From Planctomycetota bacterium (lineage in GTDB: Bacteria > Planctomycetota > UBA1135 > GCA-002686595): 64,000 nucleotides of DNA. The translations under genes and the position numbers were made by a program. Location: NCBI GenBank assembly GCA_016795325.1, contig JAEUHY010000012.1:372001-436000 (forward strand), given 5' to 3'. Positions 1 to 8,779 of the stretch are shown here, piece by piece (positions within the stretch are counted from its first letter, which is position 1; each line of letters starts with the position of its first letter). Below the pieces are notes generated by a model. That model worked only from the letters and a program-made list of their open reading frames with translations, was not told the origin of the DNA and did not search any database.

Positions 1-907
1 ATGGCTTGAGCGCGGCGAGCAGTTGACGCGCCCTGGAGTGCGCTGCGGCGTCGGAACTCGCGCGGCCCCAGGCCGCGTCGAACACGACTGCGAACCCAGC
101 GACGGGGCCGGGCGAAGGCCCGAGCTGTTCGAGCGCGTTCCAGCGCTCGGAGAGAGCACCCGCTGCGACGTCGGCTGCGCACAGCGTCGACAGCCCTGGG
201 CAGAGCGCCTCCACCAGTTGCGCCGACTCGAGCAGGCGCCAGGCGCGCGCGCTCGCCGGACGTTGGAAGATCAGCGACAGCTCGGCAAGCCGCCGCTCGG
301 CGCTGACTCCGCGCAACGCAGCGGAACTTTCGCGCGCGCCGGCCAGCGTGGCGGCTTCGATCTCCAACCCGTGCGCCGCGGCCAAACGCGCCATGCGCAC
401 CAGCCGCAGGCCGTCCTCTGCGAAACGTTCGCGCGGCGCCCCCACCGTGCGCAGCACGCGCCGCTCGAGGTCGAGCAGACCGCCGGTCGGGTCGACCACG
501 CCGCCCTCGAGCGGGTCGAGGTACAGCGCATTGCAGGTGAAGTCGCGCCGCGCGGCGTCGTCCTCGAGGCGCGTGCCGAACTGCACTTCGTCGGGCCGCC
601 GAGCGTCGGCGTGTCCGCGTTCGCTGCGGAACGTCGTGACCTGCGCTTCGACGCCGGCGTGCACGACGATGATCGTTCCGAACGCCTTGCCCACCGCGAT
701 GGTGTGTTCGAACGAGGCCTGCACTTCGTCGGGCGTGGCGTCGGTCGCGAAGTCGACGTCCTTGGGCGGCTTGCCGAGCGCGAGATCGCGCACGGCGCCG
801 CCGACGAGCCAAGCTTGCCAGCCGCGCGCGCGCAGCCGTTGTGCGATGGCGAGCGTCGCTGCGTGCAGATCGGGCGCGAGGCGCGCCAGCGTCGGACGTT
901 CGAGCAT
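1..907 (-). CDS. cca: CCA-adding enzyme / poly(A) polymerase family nucleotidyltransferase (partial, 3' end off the window)
   Basis: Reading on the minus strand from the ATG at 907 gives 302 codons with no stop before the left edge, so the C-terminus is missing. Visible family motifs are the nucleotidyltransferase signature LVGGAVRDLALGKPPKDVDF (about residues 35-54, with the metal-binding D-x-D), the RRDFTCNALYLDP segment (about 118-130) and the RFAEDGLRLVRMARLAA segment of the following RNA-binding helices. These are the hallmarks of class II enzymes that add or repair the CCA end of tRNA, in the cytoplasm. A poly(A) polymerase has the same fold and cannot be excluded from the N-terminal part alone. 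It is divergent from the next gene, with 39 bp between the start codons. Confidence 0.85.
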   Translation of the reverse strand, partial: MLERPTLARLAPDLHAATLAIAQRLRARGWQAWLVGGAVRDLALGKPPKDVDFATDATPDEVQASFEHTIAVGKAFGTIIVVHAGVEAQVTTFRSERGHADARRPDEVQFGTRLEDDAARRDFTCNALYLDPLEGGVVDPTGGLLDLERRVLRTVGAPRERFAEDGLRLVRMARLAAAHGLEIEAATLAGARESSAALRGVSAERRLAELSLIFQRPASARAWRLLESAQLVEALCPGLSTLCAADVAAGALSERWNALEQLGPSPGPVAGFAVVFDAAWGRASSDAAAHSRARQLLAALKP

Positions 908-946
908 GCTTGCAGCGTACCCATCGAGCAGCGCACAATCCGCCGC

Positions 947-1459
947 GTGAAACTTGCTGATTCATCGCGGACTCCGGCGCGCGCTCGGGCCGGTCGCTTG
1001 CACTGGGCCGACGCCGCTGTGCTGACCGCCGTGGGAGTCGTCGTGTTGCTCGTCTCGCTGCCGCGGCTGCGCGAATTCGCGCTGCGCGAGAACGAAGCCG
1101 ACGCTCGACGTTTGACGGCGCGCCTGGGCGAGTTGTGCGAGCGTCAGCAGGCTGCGCCGGTGCGCGACCTCGGTGCGCTGCTCGCCAGCGAACAGCAGTT
1201 GCTGCAGCGTCTCGACGATGCGGATTGGCTCGAGGATGGCGCCGTGCTGCGTCGCCACGGCTACCTTTTCGGCCTTGCGCCGGACGGACAGTCGGTGGTC
1301 GCGTGGCCCTGGGAGCACGGGCGGACCGGCGTTCAGGTGTACCGGAGCGCGCACGAGAAGCTCGAGGGCCATCCCAATCCGGGCGGCGCGTGGAGCGGAC
1401 TCGCCTCGCCGCCGCCGCAGGCGAGCGACGATCCGCTGTGGCGACCTGTCGCGCCTTGA
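947..1459 (+). CDS. Small single-pass membrane protein, pseudopilin-like layout
   Basis: This is 170 residues from a GTG start. The frame is open much further upstream, but that part would overlap the divergent CCA-adding gene, so the GTG after that gene is preferred. One hydrophobic segment lies at about residues 24-40 (VLTAVGVVVLLVSLP) and is followed by a charged helix rich in Arg, Glu and Leu. A small domain follows with HGYLFGLAPDG and VAWPWEHGRTG. The plan of an N-terminal membrane helix, a long amphipathic helix and a 'GY-F ... WP-G-TG' domain recalls planctomycete pseudopilin-like proteins, but no prepilin peptidase motif (G-F-x-x-x-E) is present. Function unknown. Confidence 0.55.
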   Translation: MKLADSSRTPARARAGRLHWADAAVLTAVGVVVLLVSLPRLREFALRENEADARRLTARLGELCERQQAAPVRDLGALLASEQQLLQRLDDADWLEDGAVLRRHGYLFGLAPDGQSVVAWPWEHGRTGVQVYRSAHEKLEGHPNPGGAWSGLASPPPQASDDPLWRPVAP

Positions 1460-1637
1460 CGCGCTGACGTTGTGTTCTCGCGCGCCTCAGCGCGTTGAGT
1501 TGAAGTCCCGCGGGCCCTGGCGCGATGCGTCGCTGGCTGCGCAGCTTCGCGCTGCATGTTCCGAGACTTCGGCGTCCGGCGCGAACGTCAGCGCTCCGCC
1601 GTCGCTCGGCGCGCACTCGGCGCCCAGCGAGCGCGCG

Positions 1638-3329
1638 TCAGCGCGGTCCGGGGTAGGCGCGCCACATCAGGCACTGCAACGCCACGCGCACCTGAGGCTG
1701 TTCGACGCGCAGCACGGCGCGTTTGAGCACCGGGGCCGCCTGCTCCACCGTGGTGAGCAACGTGAGTTGTTCGGCGCAGAAGAGCAACTCGTGCGGCGCG
1801 AGCGCGCCGTCCTCCACCAGCCGCAGCACCTCGCGCGCGGCGAAGCTCGAGCGGCTCACGGTGAGCGTTTCGAGCAGGTCCAGACGCAGCAGCGGGTCGC
1901 TGGTCTGCGCCAGCTCCGCAGCCGCCACTCGCTGGCCGCTCTCACCCAGGTTGCCGACCAAGCGCAGCAAGTAGCGCCGTGCGGGAAGTCCCTTGACCAG
2001 GCCGCTTTCGGTTCGGGCGCGCTCGCGGAGCAAACTCGCCGCTTGAGGCAGCGGAATGCGCGCGATCGATTCGAGGATCGAGACGCGCTCGGCGAGCGCG
2101 GCCGCGCCCTCGGATGCCGTGCGGCGCGATAGCACCTCGAGCGCGCGCGCAGCGAGCTCCGCATCGCGCGTCAAAGCCGGCTGCAGCGCCGTCATCGCAA
2201 GGCCCAACAGCTCGGGGCTGCCGCTCGCCAGCCACTCGAGCGCGCGGTCGGTGGCCGATGCGTCGCCCTTGGCGATCAGAATGTTCAGGCACGTGCTGGC
2301 CAGCGTGGGATCGTCCGACAGGCAACCCTGGCGCAGCACTTCGGTGAGCTTGGGGCTCGTGGGCGAGAGCAGGTTGATCGCGCGCAGGCGGAGCGGCGGC
2401 AAGGGGTCGTCGGCGGCGATGCGCGCCAACTCGTCGGGCAGTCCGGCGGCGGCGAGCGCGGCCATGGCGAGCTCACGCCGCCACGGCTCGTCCGCGTTCA
2501 ACTCCGCGCGCAGGAATTCGAGCGCCTGCTCGTCGCCTGCGCGTGCCGCGGGCGCCGCCAGCAGAGCGCGCTGCCGCTCGGGCAGTTTCGCGCGCAGTTC
2601 GTTCGCGCGGCGCGCGACGCGCGCGTCGGAGGAACGTGCGATCGCCTGCGCGAAGGAATCCCACAGCGTCTGGGCCTCGCCGGCCTCCATCCAGTCCAGG
2701 TACATGAGGTCGACCCGCGCGGGGTCGATCTCGTGGATCACCGTGGCGAGGTTGATCTTGTTCTCGGCGCTCACGCGCTCGAGCACGCCGATCGCGCGGT
2801 CGAGATCCTGCGGCTGGCCGTGTTTGCCGAGCGCGGTCACCGCCTGGACGAGGACGCCCTCGTAGGGCGCGTCCAAGAGGCGCAGCAGGACCTCGCGGGC
2901 GCTGGGGCTGTTGCTGCGCTGGAGAACATCCGTCGCGTTGCGCAGCGCGCCGTAGCCGTCGGGGTCGACGAGGTAGGCGTCGACGATGCTGCCGATGAGC
3001 GCCGTTCCCGCCGCACCACGCGCCGCGATCTCTTCTCGGGCGCGCCGCAGCGCATCGCGGTCGCCCTTGAGCAGCATGTGGCGCAACATGGCGTCGACGT
3101 TCGAGGTGTCGACGTCGTAGTGCTCCCACTTCGAGCACGGCGCGAGCAGGTGCGCCAGCCGCGGATCGTTGGCCCACCATTCCGGCTCGCTCGGCGCGTA
3201 CGGCGCCGCGGGCGCGGCGGTGTTCGAAGGTTGCGCGTCCGGCTCGGTGCGATCGCAGGCGCCGCTGACCAGCAACGCAGCGACACCGAGCACCGCGCGC
3301 ACGAGAGCTCGCTGGACCTCTGAACTCAC
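1638..3329 (-). CDS. Exported alpha-helical repeat (HEAT-like) protein
   Basis: This protein has 563 residues and starts at a GTG. Its N-terminal hydrophobic stretch (about residues 9-25) ends in SGAC, a possible though atypical lipobox. The rest is Ala/Leu/Arg-rich helical repeats of roughly 35-40 residues, such as 'ALGKHGQPQDLDRAIGVLE' and 'AMAALAAAGLPDELARIAAD', the pattern of HEAT or armadillo-like scaffolds. The start codon overlaps the stop of the TolC-like gene in a GTGA, so the two are translationally coupled and the protein may act in the periplasm with that channel. No catalytic motif is visible. The HEAT call rests on repeat pattern only. Confidence 0.65.
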   Translation of the reverse strand: MSSEVQRALVRAVLGVAALLVSGACDRTEPDAQPSNTAAPAAPYAPSEPEWWANDPRLAHLLAPCSKWEHYDVDTSNVDAMLRHMLLKGDRDALRRAREEIAARGAAGTALIGSIVDAYLVDPDGYGALRNATDVLQRSNSPSAREVLLRLLDAPYEGVLVQAVTALGKHGQPQDLDRAIGVLERVSAENKINLATVIHEIDPARVDLMYLDWMEAGEAQTLWDSFAQAIARSSDARVARRANELRAKLPERQRALLAAPAARAGDEQALEFLRAELNADEPWRRELAMAALAAAGLPDELARIAADDPLPPLRLRAINLLSPTSPKLTEVLRQGCLSDDPTLASTCLNILIAKGDASATDRALEWLASGSPELLGLAMTALQPALTRDAELAARALEVLSRRTASEGAAALAERVSILESIARIPLPQAASLLRERARTESGLVKGLPARRYLLRLVGNLGESGQRVAAAELAQTSDPLLRLDLLETLTVSRSSFAAREVLRLVEDGALAPHELLFCAEQLTLLTTVEQAAPVLKRAVLRVEQPQVRVALQCLMWRAYPGPR

Positions 3330-4849
3330 GGAGCGCGCTCTCCGAGCACGCCCTGCGCGAACTCCAGCTGCGTCAGGGCCTTGACCAGGTTGGCGCGCGC
3401 CAAGGTGTGCGAGTAGCGCGATTCCGCGAGCTGCTGCTGGAACTCGAGCACCTGGAAGTTGGTGGACAGACCTTCGCGGTACCGCGACTGCTCCCAGCTC
3501 AGTTGTCGCTCCGCCAACGCGCGGCTGGCGGCGGCGGCTTGCACCGCCTGCAGTTGGTAACGCGCGTTGCGCTCGGCGACGCGCACCTCTTCGACGATTT
3601 GCGACTCGAGTCGATCGTAGGTCAGCCGCGCCGCGCGAATGAGCGCGCGCGCCAGACGCTCGTTGTTCAACGCCAGGCGATTGCCGAGCGGCGTGCTGAA
3701 GTTCAGCGAGACGGTGGTCTGCGGCAGTTCCCAGCCGAAGACGTCGTCAAACGCATCCCCTTCGTTGGCCGACTGGATCGCGCTGCGCGCTTGCAATCCA
3801 AGATCGACGATCGGGCGGCGCTCGCTCACCGCGCGCACCAGCCCCTGCTCGGTTACGTCGATCTCGAGCGCCTGCTGCTTGAGCTCGGAGCGCTTTTGCA
3901 GAGCGATCGCGACCCCCGCCTTCCAGTCGAGCGCCGGCACGGCCTCTTGCTCGGGAAGCGCGCTGGTGGGCGCCAACTCGCGCTCCCACGTCTGCGGGCT
4001 CTTGCCGGGGTTCATCAGGCCCTTGAGTCGATCCTCGGCGTTCTTCACGGCGACGCGCCGCAGCAACTGCTGCTCCACGCGTTGCGCGATGTTCGTTTCC
4101 GCCTGGAGCACCTCGACCTCCGTGCCCACGCCAGCCGCCAGGCGCCGCTTGTTCTGCTCCAGCTGCTCGCGGCCGAGCGCGAGCGTTTCGTCGGCGACGA
4201 GCAGCTGCTCGCGCGCCGAAACCAGATCCCAGTAGGCGTCGCTGACCTGCCGGTACAGCGCCTGGCGCGTCTGGCGGATGCGCTCGACCTGCTTGAGGTA
4301 GCGCAGCTCGTTCTCGCGCTGCTGGCTGGTGGCGTAGTTCTCGCCCCGCCCGCGCAACAGGGGCTGGTTGAAGTTGAGCGCCAGCGACGAGCTCACGGGA
4401 AGCGGCGCGTTGAAGCCGTCCGTGCGCGAGTAGCCCAAGTCCGCGGTCAACGTGCCGCCCGTGGTCAGCGGGTAGTCGATTCCCGCGGAAGCGGACTTGG
4501 TTTCAGCGTCGAACTGAATCGTCTGGAACCCGCCGCCGGCGAACACAAACTGCTGCACCTGCGAGTTCGTGTAGGCCGCGGAGGCGCGCACGACCGGATC
4601 GAAGCGGCCCCAGCTGCCGGCGAACGTGAACGACTGCGCTTCGGCGTTGACCCCCTCCAGGGCGAGGCCCAGGTCGTTGGCGAGCGCTGCCTCGAGCGCC
4701 GCTTCGAGCGAGAGCGCCAGCGGCTCGGAGTCGGCCGCGCCCCCTGCGGGAGCTTGCCAGGGCGAGCGTACGGCCGGCGTCGCCGCCGGCGCCGAGGAGG
4801 ACGTGGACCCAACGAACAGGCAGACGGCAACGAGTCGGACGAACGACAT
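3326..4849 (-). CDS. TolC-family outer membrane channel protein
   Basis: From the ATG at 4849 this is 507 residues with a signal peptide (MSFVRLVAVCLFVGSTSSSA). An in-frame ATG at 4873 would add eight residues, and neither has a clear ribosome-binding site. The body shows the duplicated outer-membrane-efflux layout: 'LSLEAALEAALANDLGLAL' opens the first half and long coiled-coil helices follow. The second half contains the typical '-VSLNFSTPLGNRLALNNERLARA-' strand and a terminal helix pair. Such trimeric channels span the outer membrane and periplasm and export substrates for ABC or RND pumps. No pump genes are adjacent. The only partner is the coupled helical-repeat protein downstream. Confidence 0.85.
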   Translation of the reverse strand: MSFVRLVAVCLFVGSTSSSAPAATPAVRSPWQAPAGGAADSEPLALSLEAALEAALANDLGLALEGVNAEAQSFTFAGSWGRFDPVVRASAAYTNSQVQQFVFAGGGFQTIQFDAETKSASAGIDYPLTTGGTLTADLGYSRTDGFNAPLPVSSSLALNFNQPLLRGRGENYATSQQRENELRYLKQVERIRQTRQALYRQVSDAYWDLVSAREQLLVADETLALGREQLEQNKRRLAAGVGTEVEVLQAETNIAQRVEQQLLRRVAVKNAEDRLKGLMNPGKSPQTWERELAPTSALPEQEAVPALDWKAGVAIALQKRSELKQQALEIDVTEQGLVRAVSERRPIVDLGLQARSAIQSANEGDAFDDVFGWELPQTTVSLNFSTPLGNRLALNNERLARALIRAARLTYDRLESQIVEEVRVAERNARYQLQAVQAAAASRALAERQLSWEQSRYREGLSTNFQVLEFQQQLAESRYSHTLARANLVKALTQLEFAQGVLGERAP

Positions 4850-5049
4850 AGGCGCAGCAGGGTAGCGGGGCATTCAGGCGCGGACTATTGAACGCTCCCT
4901 CCTACGGCGTAATGCCGATGTTGTTCCGCGGCTGAGCGAAACGGCTGCGTCGCGGGCCCTCGCTCGTCGCGGCACGGTTCGAATCGGCTGGACGCGTGCG
5001 GACGAGCTGCGAGACGCTGGGAGCGCGGCCGCGCAGCCCCGAGGGCCCG

Positions 5050-6108
5050 TCAGCGCGAGGTCGCACGCAGCCACGAGCGAACATGCTCGCCCGCGGGCGT
5101 CGGTGCGGCGTCCGCGAGGGCGCGCAGCCAGGTACGTCCGAAGACCTGCTCGCGCCGAGCGCCCTCGGCCGCGGGGCTGGGCTCGATGGCCCCAAGTCGC
5201 GCGGCGCGCGCCAGGGCCAGCCGCGCCAGTTCGCCCAGGCCCGCCTGCGGACGCCAGTGCTGGTGCAGGCGTTGGGCCAAGGCCTGCGCGGCCAGCGGGC
5301 TCGCGCCCCGCGCCAGCCGGTCGAGTTCGAGTTCGAGCTCGAGCGCGAGTAGAGCTTCCAACTCGGGACCGCTGGCGTTGCCGTGGGTCCAGCTAGGCGG
5401 CGCTTCGCCGTGCACGGCGGCGCGCGAGCGCGCCCACAGCCGCAGTCCGAAAGCGTCGTCAGGGCGATTGGAAACGTCGGCCACCGGCCAGCGGAACTCG
5501 CGCAACGCGGCGCGTTCGAACGCCAGCGCCTGTTCTACGCCCGCCGCCCCCTCGCGCGCCGCGTCGCTGGTCTCAGGGCTCTGCTCGACCAGGGTCGGCT
5601 CGCCGGTGCTGGTCTCGGTCAGCTGCTCGAGCGGCGTCTCGGGCTCGTCCGCGAACAGCGATTCGCGCGGCAGCGGCTCGAGCTGGGACTGGAACGCGCT
5701 CGGAGCGCGCTCGGCGCGGAGCACGATCCAGGCGAGCACCGGCAAGGCGCCCAGGTGCAGCACCAGCAGCGCCGCGGCCGCGCGCACCCACACCGACGCG
5801 CGCAGGCGTTCGCGCGCGAAGCGCACGACCAGCCGCACGTCGCCGCGCCAGCTCAGGTCGGCGCCGACCGTGGCGCTCAGCACGCGCTGGATCAAGGCCC
5901 GCTCGCGTGTCTGTTCGCCGAGCGCTGCGCTGCGCAGGGTCGCCAGGCTGGCGCGCAGCTCGTGGATGCGTACGTCGCACGCGGCGCAGTTCGCGCGGGC
6001 GCCGGAGGCGTCGAGCGCCAGCTCGAACAGCTCTTCTTCGCCCAGGTGCTCGCGCCCCTGCCCGTTCACCGACGGGCAGCGCGACGTGTGGGAGTGCGGC
6101 TGGTTCAT
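5050..6108 (-). CDS. Membrane anti-sigma factor-like protein
   Basis: This 352-residue protein starts at an ATG that overlaps the sigma factor stop (ATGA), so it is translated with the sigma factor. The N-terminal cytosolic part has NCAAC at about residues 39-43 and an upstream His, a degenerate zinc anti-sigma (ZAS-like) arrangement without the exact H-x3-C-x2-C spacing. One membrane helix (VRAAAALLVLHLGALPVLAWIVL) lies near residues 101-123. The remainder is an acidic Pro/Glu-rich linker and an Ala/Leu/Arg helical domain outside the membrane. The gene order sigma then membrane anti-sigma supports a role in holding the sigma factor inactive until an envelope signal arrives. The signal is unknown. 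Confidence 0.7.
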   Translation of the reverse strand: MNQPHSHTSRCPSVNGQGREHLGEEELFELALDASGARANCAACDVRIHELRASLATLRSAALGEQTRERALIQRVLSATVGADLSWRGDVRLVVRFARERLRASVWVRAAAALLVLHLGALPVLAWIVLRAERAPSAFQSQLEPLPRESLFADEPETPLEQLTETSTGEPTLVEQSPETSDAAREGAAGVEQALAFERAALREFRWPVADVSNRPDDAFGLRLWARSRAAVHGEAPPSWTHGNASGPELEALLALELELELDRLARGASPLAAQALAQRLHQHWRPQAGLGELARLALARAARLGAIEPSPAAEGARREQVFGRTWLRALADAAPTPAGEHVRSWLRATSR

Positions 6109-6692
6109 GCGTCGCGGCTCTCGAGGAACTCGCGCAGCTTGCGCAGCGCGTGGAACACGCGGGACTTCACAGTTCCGATCGGGATGCCCAGCGTCTGGGC
6201 GACCGATGCGTAGGGCAGTTCGCGGAGGACGGCCAACTCGAACACCGCCGCGTGCGCGGCCGGGAGTTGGGCGATGGCCAGGCGCAGGCGGGCGCGGTCC
6301 TCGGACAGGGACGCCAGAGCGAGCACGTCGCTGGCCGGAGCGGTCAGGCGTTCGCCCAGCGGCGCGCCGCCGCCGTCGTCCGCCTGGGCGTCGAGCGACA
6401 CTCCGCCCGGACGCACCGCAGCCCGCCGCCGCCGATCGATCCAGGCGTTGCGGGCGACACGCAGCGCGTAGCTCGAAAAGGCCGCGCGCGGCTCGTAGTG
6501 GGTGGCGCTCTTGTACAGCTTCACGAACGTTTCCTGGGCGAGGTCCTCGGCCTCGGTGCGTTCGGCCCCCAAGTGGACGAAGAACGCGATCAAGGTGCCG
6601 ACTTCGCTGCGGACGAAGTCCTCGAAAGGCGCCGGGTCGCCGTTGTGGAGCGCGACGAGCGGATCCCGGTCGGCATCCCAATGACCCTTCAA
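6105..6692 (-). CDS. ECF-type RNA polymerase sigma factor
   Basis: I place the start at a TTG (6692), preceded 8 nt upstream by GGAG, giving 195 residues. An upstream ATG at 6785 would overlap tsaE by 59 nt. Region 2 is clear: FEDFVRSEV...AEDLAQETFVKLY followed by SSYALRVARNAWIDRRRR (about residues 18-85). Region 4 is at the C-terminus: LPYASVAQTLGIPIGTVKSR then VFHALRKLREFL, a helix-turn-helix that binds the -35 element. Region 3 is absent, as in extracytoplasmic-function sigma factors. The variable Ala/Gly/Asp linker sits between. It is coupled to the anti-sigma gene by ATGA. The target regulon cannot be read from this window. Confidence 0.9.
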   Translation of the reverse strand: MKGHWDADRDPLVALHNGDPAPFEDFVRSEVGTLIAFFVHLGAERTEAEDLAQETFVKLYKSATHYEPRAAFSSYALRVARNAWIDRRRRAAVRPGGVSLDAQADDGGGAPLGERLTAPASDVLALASLSEDRARLRLAIAQLPAAHAAVFELAVLRELPYASVAQTLGIPIGTVKSRVFHALRKLREFLESRDA

Positions 6693-6726
6693 GGAATCCG
6701 CTCCAACGCGCGCCCGCCCGACGGGT

Positions 6727-7224
6727 TCATCGCCCCAGGGAGCTTTCGGCGCGAAAACGCGCCTCGAGGCCGTCCAGGCGCTCATCTGGCCCCGTCCAGC
6801 GCAGCCGGATCAGGCGTGCGGCCGGCCCGCGGTGCTCCAGCCGCACCTCGAAGCGCTCGGCGGGCAACCAGCCCGCGATGCGCTCGGCCCACTCGACGGC
6901 GCACACGCCGTCGCCGCGCAGCCAGTCCGCTCCCCCATCGCGCAGGTAGCTCTCGCCGCGCTCGGCCATCCAGGCGTCGAGGTGGCGCAGCGTCAGCGGG
7001 CCTTCGTACTCGTGCATCAGCGTGAAGGTCGGGCTCGACACCGGCCCGCGGGCGCCCAGGCCCTCCGCCAGTCCGCGCACGAAGCACGTTTTTCCGGCCC
7101 CGAGCTCCCCGTCGAGCGCCACCACGTCGCCCGCCACGAGCCTCTCGGCGAGCAGGCGTCCGAGCAACTCGGTGCGCTCCTCGCCCTCGCACTCGAGGGC
7201 GAGCCAGGCGCGTTCAGGCGCCAT
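6727..7224 (-). CDS. tsaE: tRNA threonylcarbamoyladenosine biosynthesis protein TsaE
   Basis: The product has 165 residues. The P-loop LDGELGAGKTCFVRGLAEGL (about residues 38-57) is followed by SSPTFTLMHEYEG and HLDAWM. The AVEWAERIAGWLP segment matches the conserved VEWPER region of TsaE. With TsaB and TsaD this small ATPase drives formation of t6A37 on ANN-decoding tRNAs. The ATG start lies 11 nt inside the end of thiL, so it belongs to the same transcription unit. The usual family length is 150-170 residues, so the gene looks intact. Confidence 0.9.
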   Translation of the reverse strand: MAPERAWLALECEGEERTELLGRLLAERLVAGDVVALDGELGAGKTCFVRGLAEGLGARGPVSSPTFTLMHEYEGPLTLRHLDAWMAERGESYLRDGGADWLRGDGVCAVEWAERIAGWLPAERFEVRLEHRGPAARLIRLRWTGPDERLDGLEARFRAESSLGR

Positions 7225-8137
7225 GGATCCAGCCCCCGCGGCCGTCGTAGCGCACCAGCTCGTCGCTGTCCTCGGCGCGCGGCAACCACACGCCTTCGCC
7301 GCGGCGTACGTTGCCCAGCACAGTGAACGCCGGGAAACGCGTGCGCGCCTGGCGCACGGCGCGCGCGACGGACGCGGCCGGGAGCGTCGCCACGAGCTCG
7401 TGGTCCTCGCCGTCGAACAGCGCGTGCGACAGGGCGCTGCGGCCGGTTTGTCTGGCGCGGCGCCGGGCGTCGCGGTGGATCGGCGCGTGGCCGACGAACA
7501 GCGCCACACCGGACGCGCGCGCGATGCGCGAGAGGTCGAGCGCCAGGCCGTCGCTCACGTCCATCATCGCCGTCGCTCCCAGCTCGGCGAGCCAGCGCCC
7601 CGCTGCGAAGCGCGGCTCGATGCGCAGGTGACGGCCGAGCAGGCTGCCGCCGAACGGGCCGGTTGCAACCAGCACCTGGCCGGCGCGGGCGCGGGCGCGC
7701 GAGACCGGCCGGGCGCGCGGGCCGAGGTCGCCGAGCGCGCTGACCGACAGCGACAGCGGACCGGGCCCGCAGGCTAGGTCGCCGCCGACGAGCGACGCGC
7801 CGTGGCGCCGAGCTTCGGCGTCGACGGCGCGGATCAGGCCGCGCAGGCGCTGTTCGGACTCCGAGCGCGGTGCGCGGAGCGTGAGCAGCACGGCGCGGGG
7901 CGCGGCGGCGCTCGCGGCGAGGTCGCTGAGCGCCCGCGCGCAGGCCTTGCGGCCGACGAGCGCGGCGCGCGCGCTCGATTCGAAGTGCACACCTTCGAGC
8001 GCCTGATCGGCGCACACCACCGGCCGTTCGATGCGCGCACGCAACACGGCGGCGTCGTTGCCGATCCCGGCGGCCAGTCCCCGCGGGGCCAACGCGCGCT
8101 GCAACCAGCGGTGCAGCGAATCTTCGTTCCAGCTCAC
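7214..8137 (-). CDS. thiL: Thiamine-monophosphate kinase
   Basis: This 307-residue enzyme phosphorylates thiamine monophosphate to the active cofactor thiamine diphosphate. The ATP- and Mg-binding motifs of the PurM/ThiL fold are present: GIGNDAAVL near the N-terminus (about residues 24-32), ADQALEGVHFE (about 43-53), VGGDLACGPGPLSLSVSALG and MMDVSDGLALDLSRIARASG near residue 195. The length matches the family. It follows the ThiE/TenI-like gene by 9 nt and overlaps tsaE by 11 nt, so two thiamine steps sit together inside a longer co-directional array. No THI-box riboswitch is possible in the short junction. Confidence 0.9.
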   Translation of the reverse strand: MSWNEDSLHRWLQRALAPRGLAAGIGNDAAVLRARIERPVVCADQALEGVHFESSARAALVGRKACARALSDLAASAAAPRAVLLTLRAPRSESEQRLRGLIRAVDAEARRHGASLVGGDLACGPGPLSLSVSALGDLGPRARPVSRARARAGQVLVATGPFGGSLLGRHLRIEPRFAAGRWLAELGATAMMDVSDGLALDLSRIARASGVALFVGHAPIHRDARRRARQTGRSALSHALFDGEDHELVATLPAASVARAVRQARTRFPAFTVLGNVRRGEGVWLPRAEDSDELVRYDGRGGWIHGA

Positions 8138-8146
8138 ACGCGCATC

Positions 8147-8779
8147 CTAAGCACTCTCGGCGGCGCTCCACGCCGCGAGATAGCGGGTCGCCGCCTCCGC
8201 AGCGTCCGCGGCTCCGAACACGCCCGAGAGCACCGCCATGCCGTGCGCTCCGCTGCCGCGCACTTGGCGCGCGTGCTCCGGTCGCAGCCCACCGAGAGCC
8301 CAGATCGGACGCGGAGTGCGCTCGACCGCGAGCTGCAAGCCAGCGAAGCCGATCGGCGCACGCGCACCGGGCTTGTTCGTGGGCTGCACGGGACCGTGCA
8401 CGAGATAGTCGGCGCCATCCCAAGTCTGTGCGTCGTCCCCGGCGTGCGTGGACAGTCCCACTTGCACGCCTGGCGCAAGCCACGGGCGAACGTCCGCAGG
8501 CCGCAGCGAGTGCCCACCCAAATGCAGCGCGTCGGCGTCGAGCGCCGCCGCCAGATGCGCTCGATCGTGCACGCACAACCAGCCGCCCGCGGCGCGCGGC
8601 CAAATCGAACGCAGCGCGCGCGCGCACTCGACGTAGTCGCGGTCGGAGAGGCGCGCTTCGCGCAACACCAGGCCGCGCCAGCCGCGCTCGAACACGCGGC
8701 GGGCCGCGCCGAGGAAGGCCTGCACCGACGCGGCGTCGAGCTGACCGGGGCTCAGCGCGAGCAGCGCGGGCGGGTTCAC
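8147..8779 (-). CDS. ThiE/TenI-family thiamine phosphate synthase-like protein
   Basis: The protein has 210 residues and starts at a GTG overlapping the stop of the upstream gene (GTGA). It has the TIM-barrel pattern of the ThiE/TenI superfamily: VHDRAHLAAALDADALHLGG (about residues 64-83), VGLSTHAGDD, GADYLVHGPVQPTNKPG and ALGGLRPEHARQVRGSGAHG. The neighbouring thiL supports a thiamine role. Key ThiE features are altered: the N-D of the usual IND-R motif is H-D and the loop after HLG is SLRPADVR, closer to TenI-like forms. It may therefore be a thiazole tautomerase-like paralogue rather than the synthase itself. Confidence 0.75.
   Translation of the reverse strand: MNPPALLALSPGQLDAASVQAFLGAARRVFERGWRGLVLREARLSDRDYVECARALRSIWPRAAGGWLCVHDRAHLAAALDADALHLGGHSLRPADVRPWLAPGVQVGLSTHAGDDAQTWDGADYLVHGPVQPTNKPGARAPIGFAGLQLAVERTPRPIWALGGLRPEHARQVRGSGAHGMAVLSGVFGAADAAEAATRYLAAWSAAESA

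Noticed and set aside
3407..4891. A 494-codon plus-strand open frame over the TolC-like gene
   Set aside because: It is the same antisense effect. The minus-strand frame has a signal peptide and TolC repeats, so the real gene is on the minus strand.
8138..8146. TPP riboswitch before thiL
   Set aside because: The gap between the ThiE-like gene and thiL is only 9 nt and lies inside a coupled gene array.
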